Positions 21,669 through 33,687 of a stretch of DNA of 64,000 bases are shown here, one piece after another. The notes beneath the pieces are model-generated. The model was not told where the DNA came from, made no database searches, and saw only the letters and a list, made by a program, of their open reading frames with translations. The stretch comes from Xiphydria camelus. Lineage: Eukaryota > Arthropoda > Insecta > Hymenoptera > Xiphydriidae. Within the stretch, counting starts at the first letter, position 1. Each line of letters starts with the position of its first letter. The position numbers and the translations under genes are program-made. The DNA is taken from assembly GCA_963678675.1 (NCBI GenBank), contig OY783201.1, positions 16,237,769 to 16,301,768 on the forward strand. Direction: 5' to 3'.

Positions 21669-24600
21669 GTAAATATACAATATATTTTGAATTATTGATA
21701 ACATATCGAGTGGAATAAAACCTCTAATCTTTCCTCGCTTCTCTTGGCCGTAGGTACAAACAAATTTTCCATATTATAGAGAGGGCGAAGATGGTACGCT
21801 CTACAGAGTTGACGCATTATAATATTTCCATGCCCCATGTCTATGAGGTCGTCTACAAGCGGATATATGCTGATGAGATAGATTGTCTGACGAATAATAA
21901 TATTGTTTATAATAATAGCAGATTCGTCTTATCACCCATGGTTGTACCACTTTAATATTATTCCTCTCACCTCATTCAATACAAAGTTTCCAAATAGAAA
22001 CTAGAGGTGATTCCATGTTAAATCTATCACTTTTGGAGTGAATTTTCAATTTTCTTCGAAGCTGGATATATTGTTATCAGTTGCATTACAAATACGTATG
22101 CCAAACGATTATTGAACGTTGTGAAAAATATAAAAATGATAACACTTGGAAGTTTTAGAATCAACTTGTTTGAAAAAATCATAGCACTAAAAACAAAATC
22201 GCAGCTTAATGAAAGGTATAGGGGAGAGCGGGGCTAGTTGTAACACTATTCATATTATAGCCTGTAACTTGAGTTTAATAAAAAAAATTTTAATATTGTA
22301 GAGAGAGCGTGAGCATTTAGCTCATTTATTCAGCTACCATTCCCAATATTAAAGTAGCGCAGTCAACCAATAAATTAAAAATAAATCCATATTTAGTGAA
22401 CAAAATCGGGTGTTACTTCTTGCCTCTTCATTACGGTTAATTGTAACATGCATGGGGCAAGTAGTAACAGAAACGAATTGTTATGATTATTGATAGTAAG
22501 TATAATAAAAGGCTTATAAATATTAAGGCTTAACAATGTTAATACTACATCAACTTTATTTCTTCTATTTACGTTCTTAATTAAACATTGGTTTCTCCTA
22601 ATTACCTGAATTCATACATCAAAGGTTTTGTAGATTCTCATTCTAGTATACAATAATATACCTACGGTAAAACTTTCACTGAGAAATTGAAGTTGAAATA
22701 ACAAGCACTGAATGCCCGAATTCTGACACTATATGCTCTTTGTATAGCATTGTAGTGATAACTCAAAACTATGAAAAATATTGCCATACAGAATACCATT
22801 TTATTTTCGGAATATAGCAAGCTTTAATACAATATCGCATACTTTCAGATAATTTGGAAGGTTGTACTGTGATAAATGCCAATAGCTGTATTATAAAAGC
22901 CGTCATATGGCAGTATTATAAAAATGTCAGTTAGCTATAATACAAAAAAATGTCAATGGCTCTACTGTAGAAAATGCAACGATGACTGTATTGTAAAATG
23001 CCAAATTATCTTAAAATATGCTATATTAGATTAATGTCTGCTATACGTAGAGAATGAAATACTATTCTGTATGGCAATATTTTTCATAATTTGGAGTTGT
23101 CATTGCTGTACCATAAAAAGCGTACGTAGTGTCTTGCAAAAAGCACATAGTGCCAGAATCGGTGACTCCAATGCTCGTCATTTCGACTTCATTTTTCTCC
23201 GTGCAGATACCATAGGTTATTCAATATTTCATTTTCCGTTTGGTAACGTGGGAGTAAGTCTTAACGTTTTATAACTTACCCCAAGAAATTGTCACTTTAT
23301 TTTTATTATGAATTGAAATAACATGGATAGGATTCATATGTTATTAATAAAACATGCTTGTTACCGCGGAAGACTTATGTATCTAGTATTACGTAGTCAC
23401 ATGTTGCATAAGGCATGATAATAAAATGTTCAGACCAAAATTACGAAAATGAAAATTCAAACTTATGTGTCAGAATTTTACGTCACACACATAGAACCCT
23501 CCCTGATGAAGACGCGCAATTGACTGGTCGACGGCTGTTAGCGACATTTAGCTTGCCTAAAACGCGATTTCATGGGTTAGGCACTTATCCCTGTTACAAC
23601 TAGCCCCGCTCTCTCCTACTCGCGCGGATATACTTTAACTTTAAAACTATTGCTAGTAACAATTTTAATTACTTTTAGCAATTTTAATTATTTAATAAAA
23701 TGGATATCAAAAATACCATTACGTGGTACGTAGTCATGCAGGTGAGAATACGGCCCTAGGTAGCAAAGGGTAGAGACTGGGGACGAGTAGCCGCACCCGG
23801 AAAGCGCCAACCACGGGACAGTCAAAAAGTAACACTTTGAGTTACTCTTACAATAATGATAAGTTTGTTTATATAGTGACCGTATTTTTAAACAGATTAT
23901 TGAAAAGTACATGAGTGTTGCTACACACTCATTTTCTTTACAAATTTTTAAAAAGTGGCGAATCTCAAGAAAAAAGGATTTAAATAATTATTTGTTTTAA
24001 AAAAAAGTATGAATTGTTAATTTTTTTCATGTTTCTTATTTTTCGTATAATTTCAAAGCGTATCCGCATTAGTGTGTCAAATTTCTTTAAGCTGCGATTT
24101 TTATACTTAGTGCTATGATTTTAAAAAATAAAACGGTCTTAAAATGTCCGTGTTATAACTTTTATATTTTTCAAAAGTTCCGAAAACCGTTTGGCATATG
24201 TATTTGCAATGTATTATAATTAACAACAACATATCCAAATTTAAAGGAAATTGAAAATTTACACCAAAAAGTGATAGATTTAGCACGGAATGACCCAATA
24301 ACTCATATTCTTAACATTTTAGCTAAACTGCTATACCTTCAGTACAATTTTAAGAATGAGTGTCTCTTAATTTGGTGCAATGTGAATAATTTTTTTCTAG
24401 TAATTATATAATGTATGGAAATAGCAACCAATTTATTCCTAACTGTAATTAATTTTACTAGCAACAACAATTCTGTGCTACTAATTCTTTTGCTGTAACA
24501 GTTACATCTTTTCTGCTGTTTCCGTAAACGAATTTGCTTATAACGTATAATAAATATTTTTAGTAAAATGATCTTACCATTATAGAGTTACGGCTCGTGG

Positions 24601-27600
24601 AAGAATTTCACTGAACTTGTAAATTATATTTGTGTCGCCGGCAGGGTCGAGTGGTTAAAGTGCTGGCCTCTCGAAGACTGCTTGGGCGATAGGTCTAGGG
24701 TTTGAATCCCGGCTTGCGGAAAAATAATTTTTCCGGGATCCGGGGATCGAGCTAAGACCGGCTGTACTCGGGGGGGGGGGGGGCGGCTTCTGCATGGAGG
24801 ACCCCCTTCCCCAGTGATTGAGGACAGAGAGAAGCCCCCCCCCCCCCTTCTGGTTGAAACACTTGGGAGGGCTAAGGAGCTTCTGCATGAAGGCCCTGGG
24901 CTCACCAGGGGATGAGGGCGGAAGAGGGGAGCCCTCTCTCTGTCTGAGTTGCCCCAAGTGTGTCTTGGGTACAATGGTCCAAAAAGGACTGAGTGCCCGG
25001 TAAATGGCAAATACAGAACAGAAATTATATTTGTTGTTTATATAATTTTATAGTCGTTACAGTAGCAAGATTTTTTTAACAGTTACATAATTTATTGGAG
25101 TAGCAAAAATTTTATTCTCTGCTGTAATAATTTTTACTAGTAATCGCAATTCTATATAACTGTTTTATTTTCGTTCAAACAACTACATTTTTTCTTTTAT
25201 TTCTGCAAATTTATTTGCTGATATAGCAAGTATTTTTACTAGAATAAATTTTGCTAAAGTTACAACTACATTTGCTACAATTACAAAAACACTTGCTGTA
25301 ATAATATTTATGTTTGCAATTATAATAAAAATTTGTCAGAAAATCTTAATTCTACTGGGAGTGTAAAACTATTTTTTTCCGCGTACGAAAGCGACGGAAA
25401 CATTTCTTTAAGCGTCTGATATAATAGCCCTATCAGTTTCTTGTGGGTCATACTTACTAGTACATATTGTTAAGGTCTCGTTAGGACCATTTTGCTTTTT
25501 TAATTCTAGGGATAATCTATCTGTACTCTATTAAGGCCATTCCAATATTACGACTGCTCCTAACACTTTTCTACACGAGTCTCAATTAATAACATTCGAG
25601 CTTTCAAGCTTTTATCTCGGAAGTGGTGATGAATATAGCAAAACAGGTCCAATTTTGACAATACAGAGTATATTGAATTATGAGAAGATATGAAAACGGA
25701 AAAGTCGATTCATAAGTTCTAAGCGATTTTTAAAAAACTAATGATATTCCTCAAAATACATTAAAAATGTAAAATATGCACCAATGACTATACGGGGTTT
25801 CTTAAAAAATGTACCCTTTAAAATTGTGTTTACAAAAAGCCCAACAAAAACTGCATACCGAGTTTACCATTCCCCCTCCTGTACTCAAAAAGTACGTTAA
25901 AAAATATACCCATTCTAAATTATGGCGATCAAAACACCAGAAAAAAGTATTGACTTCCGAATGCAATGCCAAGTACCTATCTACCAAGTGTTTTTCAGAG
26001 TGGATAAGATAGGAGGCGAGAGTGCGAGCGACAACTTCGATTAAATCTTCACGTCTTCTTGTAAATCGCCAATTCTGCAGATCGCTCGGTAAAACCAAGC
26101 ATAACAGAAATGACCGTCATCGAAATGACAAGTTAATATATCAAGTAGGCCACTAATCGTACCTACTATTAGTCGTGATAATATTACCGAAGAGAGCGAA
26201 TGAATAATTTCTTTAAATAATAAACTTATGCAAATATCTCGGAAACTGTGAGAGATATGGCGAAACGGATAAAATTTGCGGGTATTCTACAGAGGGTTAA
26301 ACTTTCAGCCGTGATAGTATTACCTCATATAACGAGTCGATAAATTGTTTAACAATTTGTTTAGACAATACATTTTTACAAATATCTAGGAAACGGAGAC
26401 ATACAACGAAACGGAGAAAATTTTAGTTATGAAGGGGATGAAACTTTTAGCCGTGATAATATTATCGAAGAGAACGAATTGATCATTTGTTTAAATAAGA
26501 TAAATATGTAAATATCTCGGAAACGGTGAAATACAACGAAACGGATAAAATGTTGAAGTTGCGAAGGGGATGAAAGTTTTAGCCGTAATGATATTACCGA
26601 ACAAAGCAAGTCAATAATGTGTTTAAACAATAAAGTTTTAAAAATATGTCGGAAAAAGTGAGAGAAAAATTTCATTAAAAAAGTATTGATATGGGCTTTT
26701 ATCGAGCGATCTGCAAAATCGACGTTATAGGAGACTTGTGAAGAATTAATCGAAGTTGTTGCTCGAATTCTTGCATCTCCTATCTTGTCCATCCTGAAAA
26801 ACACTTGTTAGGTAGGTATTTGGCATCAAATTCAGATATCAATACTTTTTTGAGAAGGCAAAACACGGCATTAAATGTTGTACGGGGTTTTTATAGACAT
26901 AATTTGGAATGGATACATTTTTTAACGTACTCTTTTGGGTACTGGAGAGGAGAAGCGTAAACCCGGCATGCAGTTTTTGTTGGGTTTTTTGTCAACACAA
27001 TTTTTAATGGGTACATTTTTTAAGGGGTAATGAATATTCAAGAACTACGTTAATTATAAGACTGACGGGTCATAAAACAACTTTAATTATAGGTTCGAAA
27101 TCTAGTTTTTTACCGTAGAATTGAGTCAAGTATTTGTTCTTCCGCAGGAAGGTGAGATCTGGTCACAAAGTTCCGCGAATGTGACGATTACATTTGAACC
27201 CGATGAAATCGGTGATATTTCAAGTATAGCTTATTTGGAAGTAACTGGATGTGAAGATAGGATTCCAATGAGGTAAAATGATAATATGCCATCTGCGCTA
27301 TTAGTAAACTCTATGCTTTTCTTCCTTTTAAAGTATTTCTGGAGTCTGTAAGGGGCCAATGCTTCGACTGAATCTCGTCACTGCTGATTTCCAGCATATA
27401 TTTCTATCTTCGGTTTATAATTATGAGGTATGAAGGTGATTTCGTCTACTATTTCGATTTGTATGCAATATCTCTATAGTGATAGAAAGGAATTGAGGCA
27501 TGTAAATGCCATCGCCAATAACCTAGTAATGCCCCGAGTCGAAGATTTTGACCTGTTCCATTCTGAATAGACCTGTTTTAAGGTCTGTTTAGACCTGGGT

Positions 27601-30600
27601 AGACCTGGTGGAGTCTCAGGCTGTGTTCCAATCCAACAAAAGTTGCATTCAGTATATACTTGGTCGGTACTGACTCCGCTCCTTAGTACATAGTATGCAT
27701 CTGTAAAAGGTGGTGGGGGAAAAGTCGCAACGAAGTAACTTTCTCGAGACTTTTTCGTCTGCTCAGCTCGAGTAGACGCTCTTTTCACCATAGAGGTAGA
27801 GGTAGAGGGGACTAGAGTATTCACCGGGTATAGGGGCCGTGCATGACGATTGCTACGCCACCTGATGGCAATAATTAGAATGTCTGGAAGAAAATTTTAC
27901 AAGTGTTCATATGGGAGAAATTTTTATTTATTGAAATATTAATTATTTGGAAAAGTAATTAATATCAGCAAGCATCGACGCTACAACTCCCTCTATACTT
28001 TTTGCACGGTCCCTGATACGAACGAGCGAATACCTCAACTCCGCGGTACGTTAAAAATTTCCCCGTGAAAAATTAAAAAAACTGAGTTTCAGGTGTAATT
28101 GACGTAAAGAAATATTACTTTCAATTATTAAATAGAATTAAATGATAATTATAGGGGAATCAATTGCACAATTTATTCCCCCGTGATTACCATTTAATTT
28201 TATTTAATAATCAAAAACAATACTTTTTTACTCTCAATTTTTCTAATTTTTCACGGGGAAATTTTTTACCGTAGAAGGAATTAGCACTAAACCAATGATT
28301 CCACAATTTCACCGTGTTATTCAAATGGAAATCTTAGAAAGCGATTGAGATACCCCTAAATATTGAGTGAGAATATGCACCCGGCGACATATTCAAAGTT
28401 ACATTAAATACTAACGTTTTAAGTGCCCGCCAAAAGAATTAATTAAAAAAGCATTTTTGTGAATCAGTCTTGTACTTATGTTATAAGTACATTCATAAAA
28501 TTGCTGTAAATGTGAATTGCTATAAATGTGACTTGGCGGGTTTTGCATCTATACCCCTCCAGTCCTAAATTAGTGTAGAAAATATTCGAATTTATCGCCC
28601 TAGGTACTAGCCTAGCGAGCGTTCCATTACCTTGGTGGAGAGTCGACATAAGAGTCGCTGGGAGTCGTGTCTGCTTATTGTTAGTGTGCTGACTGCACAT
28701 GCGCGTAGTGCGCTACTCTAGGCTGATCAAATCCGAAGTACTTAGTACGGAGTCTAGTATCTAGTACATACTACGTACTAAGATGAATTGGAACACAGCC
28801 TTAGAATACCTGTAAAGGTATTTTCCTCTATAACCTGAGTTGTCCTGATATGTAAATATGGCCTTCACTGTCCTTAATAAGTCGGATATATTCTTTCGCG
28901 CTAGTCGATGTCCTAACACGTGCTGTTTAGCTCTTTTTCGTATAATTTAAAATTCATAGATAATCAATTAAACATTCTGAACGGAAAATTATTTATAGGT
29001 AGCCTTGAATTGAAAGGAAAGGGGGGGGGGGCAATGTATTAGCAATTTTATTAATTCCTCTCTCTATAATGTTGATAAATAAATAAATAGATAAAAATAT
29101 ACACATTTTTGTGAATGAATAAAATATAGATAAATAAAATTAAAATTTAATTTTCTTCATTGAAAGAGGAATTATTATAGCGGGAAAGGGAAGTAGTGAG
29201 GAATATGATGTTCCTATTTTCTCAACTCATTTCCCTTTCAACGAAAAGAATATAATAAAAATCTGACCTATAGAATTTACTGTTATTTTCATAAATTAAG
29301 TTATTTAATACATTTAGTGGTTTTCAAATAATAATTAATTAATAGGGAACTTGCCTGTCAGATTTTTAAATACTTTTGGTATTTATGTACTCTTTAAACC
29401 CCTTAACAATAGTTATTTGTAAAAAAGAAAATGATCAGTTATCTTGTTTCAATATTTTGTGATAGTTTGTGTTTAATTAAAGTTTGACATGTGGCGACCC
29501 GTCATGCTTTGGCGGCCTGACGCCAGATGGCACCGACCCTCTCGGCCCTTGGCTCACGGCTCCTGGTCCCCGGCTGTCGGCTCTCGGTAGTAAAACGGCA
29601 GTAAATTACTATATAAGAGGACCACAGGGCGTCTAACGCAGGAGTCGGCTTAGCCTTACTGTCGAGTCCATAGGCCGATTCCGGGTCGAAATGGCGAACG
29701 TAATTTTCGTTCGCCGCAGACAATTTTTGAACACGATTTTTCGACACGTGACATTCATGACACTAAGTGTATTAAATACAAATTAAATAACTGCATATTT
29801 ATTTACCGTATGTCCCATAAGAAGCGCAATAAGCGACATTTACCTTCGGCAGTATTTACCGACGGTGCACATGTACCGACTCATGAACCGTCGGCAAATA
29901 CTGCCGAAGGTAAATGTCGCTTGTTGCGTTTCTTATGGGACATGCGGTATACGTGGGAGGAAGGGAAAAAGTGTGGGGGGAAATAAAATTCAGAAGGCCT
30001 TCTTAGACCTGGTTAGTAGCGATAGGATAATAACGGCTTTCCCAGGTCTATTGTGAAAAGTCCGTGTTAGACCTGTCTGCATCTGATATTCACCGTAACT
30101 AGGCTATGAAAGGACAAGTAAGGTTTACTTTCTACATTTCCCTAAGACCTAGTTCATTCCTTTTAGACCTGCAAACGTTTATTCTTAGCAGGGCTTACCA
30201 GTTCAAAATATTCGACCCGGGGCATGTAAGTGTCTCCTGATTCAGTTTTAGTTTATAGAGCGTTCGAAAAGTAGCTCTGCGGTTGCAGTTTTAAACAAAT
30301 TTATTTGATTTTTCAACGATTTTGGCTTTGGCACTTTCAACCTTTTCCATTTACACGCGACAATTATAAATTTCAGGTGGTATGCGTCAATGCAGGGTTT
30401 ATATCAGGTACTCTGGTTCACAAGTCGAAGCCTACCGACTTTGGTGGAACAATTAAAATTGAGCCGACCGAGCTTATATTGCAACCCCAAGAATATAAAT
30501 TTTTGAACATTTCCTACTCATCGAATCACGTTGGACATTTTGCGGAGCGAATTGATTTCATTATAAAAGAGAGTCTCGAAATTATGTTCATAATTATTAG

Positions 30601-32518
30601 GTAAGTGGTAAAGGAGCAGAGTAAAATAAATAACAATGATAACAACGAAAAATAACAATAATGACGAAAATAATGTAATATTGGTATATAACTATGTTAA
30701 TGACAATATAATGGATTAGAGAATCTAATTTTTCTTCTTAATGTTGCAGTGGCCGAATAATACTTCCCATTCTAAGATTTGACAGAGAAAGTCTCGACTT
30801 TGAATCAACTCCTTTAGGTATATCTGAGAACCCTTACAAGAAAATTGTTCGAGGTGTTTTCTTCCGATTTTCTTCAGCTTGCAAAATGCTATAACCTACC
30901 AAAAAAATAAGAGACACTAATTTTTTTTTATCTACCCATGAGCGGTTTTGAGGGGTGGAATTCATTTTTAACAGTCGGCACATGGGAGGATGATTATACA
31001 ATTTCATACAAAAGAACTGTATCAGTCGTAACTAGACCAATTTAAAAATATTTATTGTGTTAAATAATTAAAATATACGTTGTTGAATTTGATTAACCCT
31101 TTTTCCTATCAAATGCATTACCTCTTGAACCGTTTGCATTAAAAATAAGCTTTTTAAGGAATGGTTCACTCTTCGGAAAAAATTTATTAAAACTTAACAA
31201 ATTATATTTTCATTATTTAATATGAGAAACATTTCAAAATTGGTTTAGTTATGGTTGATACAGTCCTTCTTCGTGAAACTGCATAATCACCTTTCGATAT
31301 GACCAATTTTAGGGATGGATTTTGGGATTACCTCTTAAGACCACGTATGGGCACATAAATGTAAAAAATATGAATCTCTTAATTTCTGATGAGCTACAAA
31401 ATATTACAAGCTCAAGGAAATCGAAGGAAGACACTCTGAAATGGTTTATTAGTAGATCAAATTTAAATTCTAGGAAAGAGAGTCTTAAATGAATATAGAG
31501 ATCATCCTTGCAAAAGCTAATTCGGTTCTCTAACTAATTTTTTTTTATTGTGGATATGAAAACTTTGGATAAAGTTATTTACTTCATATTTTTCATTTTT
31601 CATTTTGGGCCTTATTTAAGCTGGATATTTAGAAGTGTAACATATGTCATCGCGTTGCAAGTTTTTCTTTCGCATTCGCTGTTTATCTCTTATGGCTTTT
31701 AGATGACGTCATAATATAGCAAGGAGAAAGGTACCTACTTAATATTGTGAATACTTCTTTTTTCGAACATTCTCTCCTTTTGTGTGATATTGAACATGTA
31801 TACAGATTACAAATTGAATTAGAAAATATGAAAATTTGTTTTATGCGAAAACCGAATTCATTATTTCAATAAGGGATCAATTCTATATCAATTTAAAACT
31901 TTCTCTCATTTAGAACTTCAATTTTACAAAAGAATCTTCAGAAAGAGTAAAAATGGATTGAAATTCATATTTGTAGGATTTACTTCCAAACAAGAGTTTT
32001 CCCTTCACAATCATTCTTCAGTACCAATAAGATTTAATATGAAAATACTGAGTGATGGAATTCATCCAACTATCAGTCATGAAGACTTTGCAATGGCTCG
32101 AACAAAACCCTGCTTTCCTCTTAATCCTCGCGAGTTCTTCATGAATCCTAGTGAGGGAATTGTAGAAGCGAATAGTTTCTCGAAAATAAAAGTAAGATTC
32201 ACACATAAGTGTTTCTCATATTTTTTACTTTCTTTCCTTACTAGATTATTTTATTTCAATTTCGACGCTCTTCCATAGATTATGTATACGGCAAATATTG
32301 TACGAACCGAAAAGACATCTTTACGTGTGGATATATCTAATTCCGACTCTGAACCGATGATATTGCCAATCAGATTTATTGGAAAGGTCGCATCTCTCGT
32401 AGTTCAACCGACGGACATAACTATTCGATTTTGCTTCATCAACTTTTCCTATATGCGCTACATTACAGTGGAGAACAAGTCGAACATCGAGGGATACTTT
32501 CATTTAGTTCCACAAACG
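21467..32518 (+). CDS. HYDIN: HYDIN-like axonemal central-pair protein, eight internal exons
   Basis: Eight exons (21467-21668, 21754-21940, 27148-27272, 27334-27427, 30377-30600, 30750-30817, 31977-32191, 32279-32518) join in phase to about 450 codons without a stop. HYDIN is a giant protein of the C2b projection of the ciliary/flagellar central pair, built of many ASH/MSP-type beta domains. In insects it would act mainly in sperm tails and chordotonal cilia. Recognition rests on the order of segments: FVLSPM joined to EGEIWSQS, then G.GP, the 'ISFSS'-like ISYSS, PREF...SEGIV, and LPI...FINFSYMRYITVEN. Introns are GT-AG; the largest (5.2 and 2.9 kb) are filled with transposons. Earlier and later parts of the gene are not found in the window. 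A related ASH-domain ciliary protein is the main alternative. Confidence 0.85.
21754..21940 (+). CDS. HYDIN: HYDIN-like exon b
   Basis: 187 nt between TTGGCCGTAG and the donor GTTGTA. The single leading base completes the codon left by exon a. It encodes a helical linker (KQIFHIIERAKMV...) and ends with FVLSPM, which leads directly into EGEIW of exon c. No stop codon. The donor GTTGTA is weak, so the exact 3' edge is inferred from the family. Confidence 0.75.
22221..23616. mobile_element. DNA element with GAGAGCGGGGCTAGTTGTAAC ends
   Basis: TIRs GGAGAGCGGGGCTAGTTGTA at the left and its reverse complement at the right, flanked by TA on both sides. At 1.4 kb it has no intact ORF and itself carries a MITE (22716-23166). 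A TA target and G-rich termini fit the Tc1/mariner/pogo group, but no transposase remains to prove it. Confidence 0.8.
22716..23166. mobile_element. MITE nested at the third level
   Basis: About 450 bp with TIRs (GAATTCTGACACTATATGCT and reverse complement of about 23145-23166) and a shared inner block GAAAAATATTGCCATACAGA in inverted orientation. No ORF. Confidence 0.75.
24634..25021 (+). mobile_element. tRNA-derived SINE with 13-bp target duplication
   Basis: A tRNA-like head (24634-24715) carries a pol III A box (GTCGAGTGGTTAAAGTG, about 24646-24662) and B box (GGTTTGAATCCCGGC, about 24699-24713). The spacing and extra arm suggest a class II tRNA such as Ser. The body contains G12-14 and C12-13 runs and two related CTTCTGCATG.AGG segments. 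It is flanked by AAATTATATTTGT at 24621-24633 and 25022-25034, a clear target-site duplication. It sits in a HYDIN intron. The tail lacks a long poly(A). Confidence 0.9.
25035..25794. other. Intron sequence, no gene seen
   Basis: AT-rich HYDIN intron DNA, with recurring GCTGTAAT/TTACTAGTAA-like words but no TIR or coding signal that I can define. Confidence 0.5.
25795..27028. repeat. Palindromic element with 4-unit internal tandem array
   Basis: The left arm 25795-26105 (CTTAAAAAATGTACCC, CCCAACAAAAACTGCAT...) is repeated inverted at about 26690-27028. Between the arms are four tandem units of about 138 bp. No coding capacity. Ends immediately before HYDIN exon c. Confidence 0.85.
26166..26660. 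repeat. Tandem array, about 138-bp unit, four copies
   Basis: Units start near 26173, 26311, 26450 and 26583. Each has CCGTGATAATATTACCGA, then TTTAAAYAATA, AATATCTCGGAAACGGTGA, and ACGAAACGGATAAAATTT. Divergence between units is high, so the array is old. Confidence 0.85.
27148..27272 (+). CDS. HYDIN: HYDIN-like exon c
   Basis: 125 nt after TTCTTCCGCAG; donor GTAAAA. It encodes EGEIWSQSSANVTITFEPDE and the strand that ends RIPM, a very typical HYDIN domain segment. A 5.2-kb transposon-filled intron precedes it. Confidence 0.88.
27334..27427 (+). CDS. HYDIN: HYDIN-like exon d
   Basis: 94 nt after a 61-nt intron (acceptor CTTTTAAAG, donor GTATGA). It encodes SGVCKGPMLRLNL..., the domain boundary, and ends in phase 0 at NYE. 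Confidence 0.82.
27619..28800. mobile_element. Harbinger-type MITE, GGCTGTGTTCCAAT ends
   Basis: Left end GGCTGTGTTCCAATCC and right end the reverse complement of ATTGGAACACAGCC, flanked by TCA and TTA, close to the 3-bp TWA target of PIF/Harbinger. Subterminal TACTAAGT/ACTTAGTA words occur in inverted orientation. No transposase. Confidence 0.75.
28045..28278. mobile_element. MITE with TTTCCCCGTGAAAAATTA ends
   Basis: Inverted repeat arms of about 35 bp around a 160-bp AT-rich centre that is itself partly palindromic (AATTAAATGATAATTATAGG and relatives). No coding capacity. Confidence 0.8.
29805..29949. mobile_element. Near-perfect hairpin MITE
   Basis: Arms of about 63 bp starting ACCGTATGTCCCATAAGAAG, with few mismatches, around CACATGTACCGACTCATG. 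Total 145 bp. Such high arm identity points to a recent origin or to gene conversion. Confidence 0.88.
30377..30600 (+). CDS. HYDIN: HYDIN-like exon e
   Basis: 224 nt after AAATTTCAG; donor GTAAGT. It encodes one beta-domain half including IEPTELILQPQEYKFLNISY. The 2.9-kb intron before it carries a nest of three to four non-autonomous elements. Confidence 0.85.
30750..30817 (+). CDS. HYDIN: HYDIN-like exon f
   Basis: 68 nt after ATGTTGCAG; donor GTATAT. It encodes SGRIILPILRFDRESLDFES, the start of the next domain. Short, but in phase with both neighbours. Confidence 0.82.
30978..31308. mobile_element. Diverged MITE in HYDIN intron
   Basis: GATTATACAATTTCATACAA...AACTGTATCAGTCGTAACTA at the left is matched, with about 20 percent mismatch, by the reverse complement of 31250-31308. 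Arms are about 120 bp. No ORF. Confidence 0.65.
31977..32191 (+). CDS. HYDIN: HYDIN-like exon g
   Basis: 215 nt after ATATTTGTAG; donor GTAAGA. It encodes LHNHSSVPIRFNMKI and the conserved NPREFFMNPSEGIVEANS region. Confidence 0.88.
32279..32518 (+). CDS. HYDIN: HYDIN-like exon h
   Basis: 240 nt (80 codons) after CTTCCATAG; donor GTAAAT. It encodes a full beta-domain stretch ending YFHLVPQT. It is the last exon of this gene that I can recognise; the next would begin in phase 0. Confidence 0.88.
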
Positions 32519-32610
32519 GTAAATTTCTTAGTCGATTTTTGTTCAAAGTATTTCAACGAAAACAGAGTTTCTTTAGGAATGATGATAACTAAATCCGTGT
32601 GAGATCTCAC

Positions 32611-32960
32611 CATACCCAAAAAATACGGGGTTTCGGAATTTTTTATATTTACTCCTTACCGATAATATACCAACGTGCATTTTGTAATAAAAAACCGAAA
32701 TTTTATTCAAATTATGCCGTAACTTTAATTTTCAACATAGGTGTTATTTGAGTACAACGCTCAAAAAATACCCGAATTCTACTGAAAAATTACCGATTTT
32801 CAACGCTGTAGAAGTCACTATGGTTCTAGTATAGTTTGAGTATTTAAACGGTAGTAATGCCAAGAGACTATCTAGCTTGAATAGTACTAAATCAGTATAA
32901 CATCAGTATATATATTTAGGGTATGACAAATTCCAAAACATACCGTATTTTTCAAGTATG
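32611..32960. mobile_element. MITE downstream of HYDIN exon h
   Basis: CATACCCAAAAAATACGGGG at the left and the reverse complement CATACTTGAAAAATACGGTA at the right form imperfect TIRs of about 40 bp. No ORF. Confidence 0.65.
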
Positions 32961-33687
32961 ATTAGCGTATTCGTTTTGTAAAAACCCACATCATAGCAAC
33001 TTGCTACCATACCTAAATTACACTAGCAAAATACAGAAAAAATGTGTGTGATCGAATCTGCCAGGGATTCTCGTTTTCTGAAATGTTGGTTTCTTGTGGT
33101 ATTATTAAAAGTATCGTAAAATAGCAGAACCTTATTACGTGATTCCGGAAATTATTACCTATTATTTTTTCGTCTTTCCCATGTCTTTTAAGATTACATA
33201 TACTTATGTAATGACAGTCTATGATAGTTTTTGAGACATTAAAAAGTGACCTATATCTTATCTTTCAATTTAAAAAACCACTGCGTCCTGTAGCCATCCT
33301 GATTACAGATAGACACAGTAGTATAGGGTCAAATTGATAGACGAACACAGGTCATTGGAAGCGATTAAGCACGAGGAGAGACATTAAAACAATAGAATGA
33401 GTCAACACTTTGTAATAAGGTATAGATAACCCGGGCGTGAGGTACAAGTGGTGGTGTCTCCACCGACCGCGATTTTCGAGTATAAGAGGAGCAGCCAAAC
33501 CCGGAATCGGCACCTGTCTTTCGATGTCCAATAATTAAAAATCTCTTATTTTTTCATTAACGATATTATCTTAACGACTATTTTCTTTTTTTTTTTCATG
33601 GTAGTCGCGATTGCAACGGCAAACTGCCCGGAGCGCAACCACCAGTCGGATTGCAGTTGCTCTGTTGTTCTTTGACCGTCAGTTTCA
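32961..33687. other. No gene seen
   Basis: Contains a GC-richer block (33430-33530) with a TATAAGAGG motif that could be an LTR or promoter relic. The last 110 bp are the likely 5' untranslated region of the Harbinger transposase. Confidence 0.4.

Larger units (their letters stand above)
22006..24295. mobile_element. Non-autonomous DNA element C, copy 1 (HYDIN intron)
   Basis: The left arm 22006-22215 (starting GGTGATTCCATG...AAATCTATCAC) is the reverse complement of about 24095-24295. A second element is inserted just inside the left arm (22221-23616). Part of it (23690-24230) is repeated in the same orientation at 41935-42490. No intact ORF. Confidence 0.8.
27529..30225. mobile_element. 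Non-autonomous element with ATGCCCCG ends (HYDIN intron)
   Basis: TIR ATGCCCCGAGTCGAAGATTT at the left and the reverse complement of TTCGACCCGGGGCAT at the right. AGACCTG words recur in both subterminal regions. It spans most of the intron between exons d and e and hosts nested elements. A low-complexity G10 run is at about 29022. A region with a TATATA box at about 29605 may be a remnant of another repeat. Confidence 0.7.

Noticed and set aside
24634..24715. Candidate functional tRNA gene
   Set aside because: Has A and B boxes but poor stem pairing, and is followed by a repeat body flanked by a 13-bp duplication. It is the head of a SINE.
29470..29745. Possible solo LTR with TATATA box and TGGCGACCCG primer-site-like word
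   Set aside because: No TG...CA boundaries, no target duplication and no coding region next to it. Left as unexplained.
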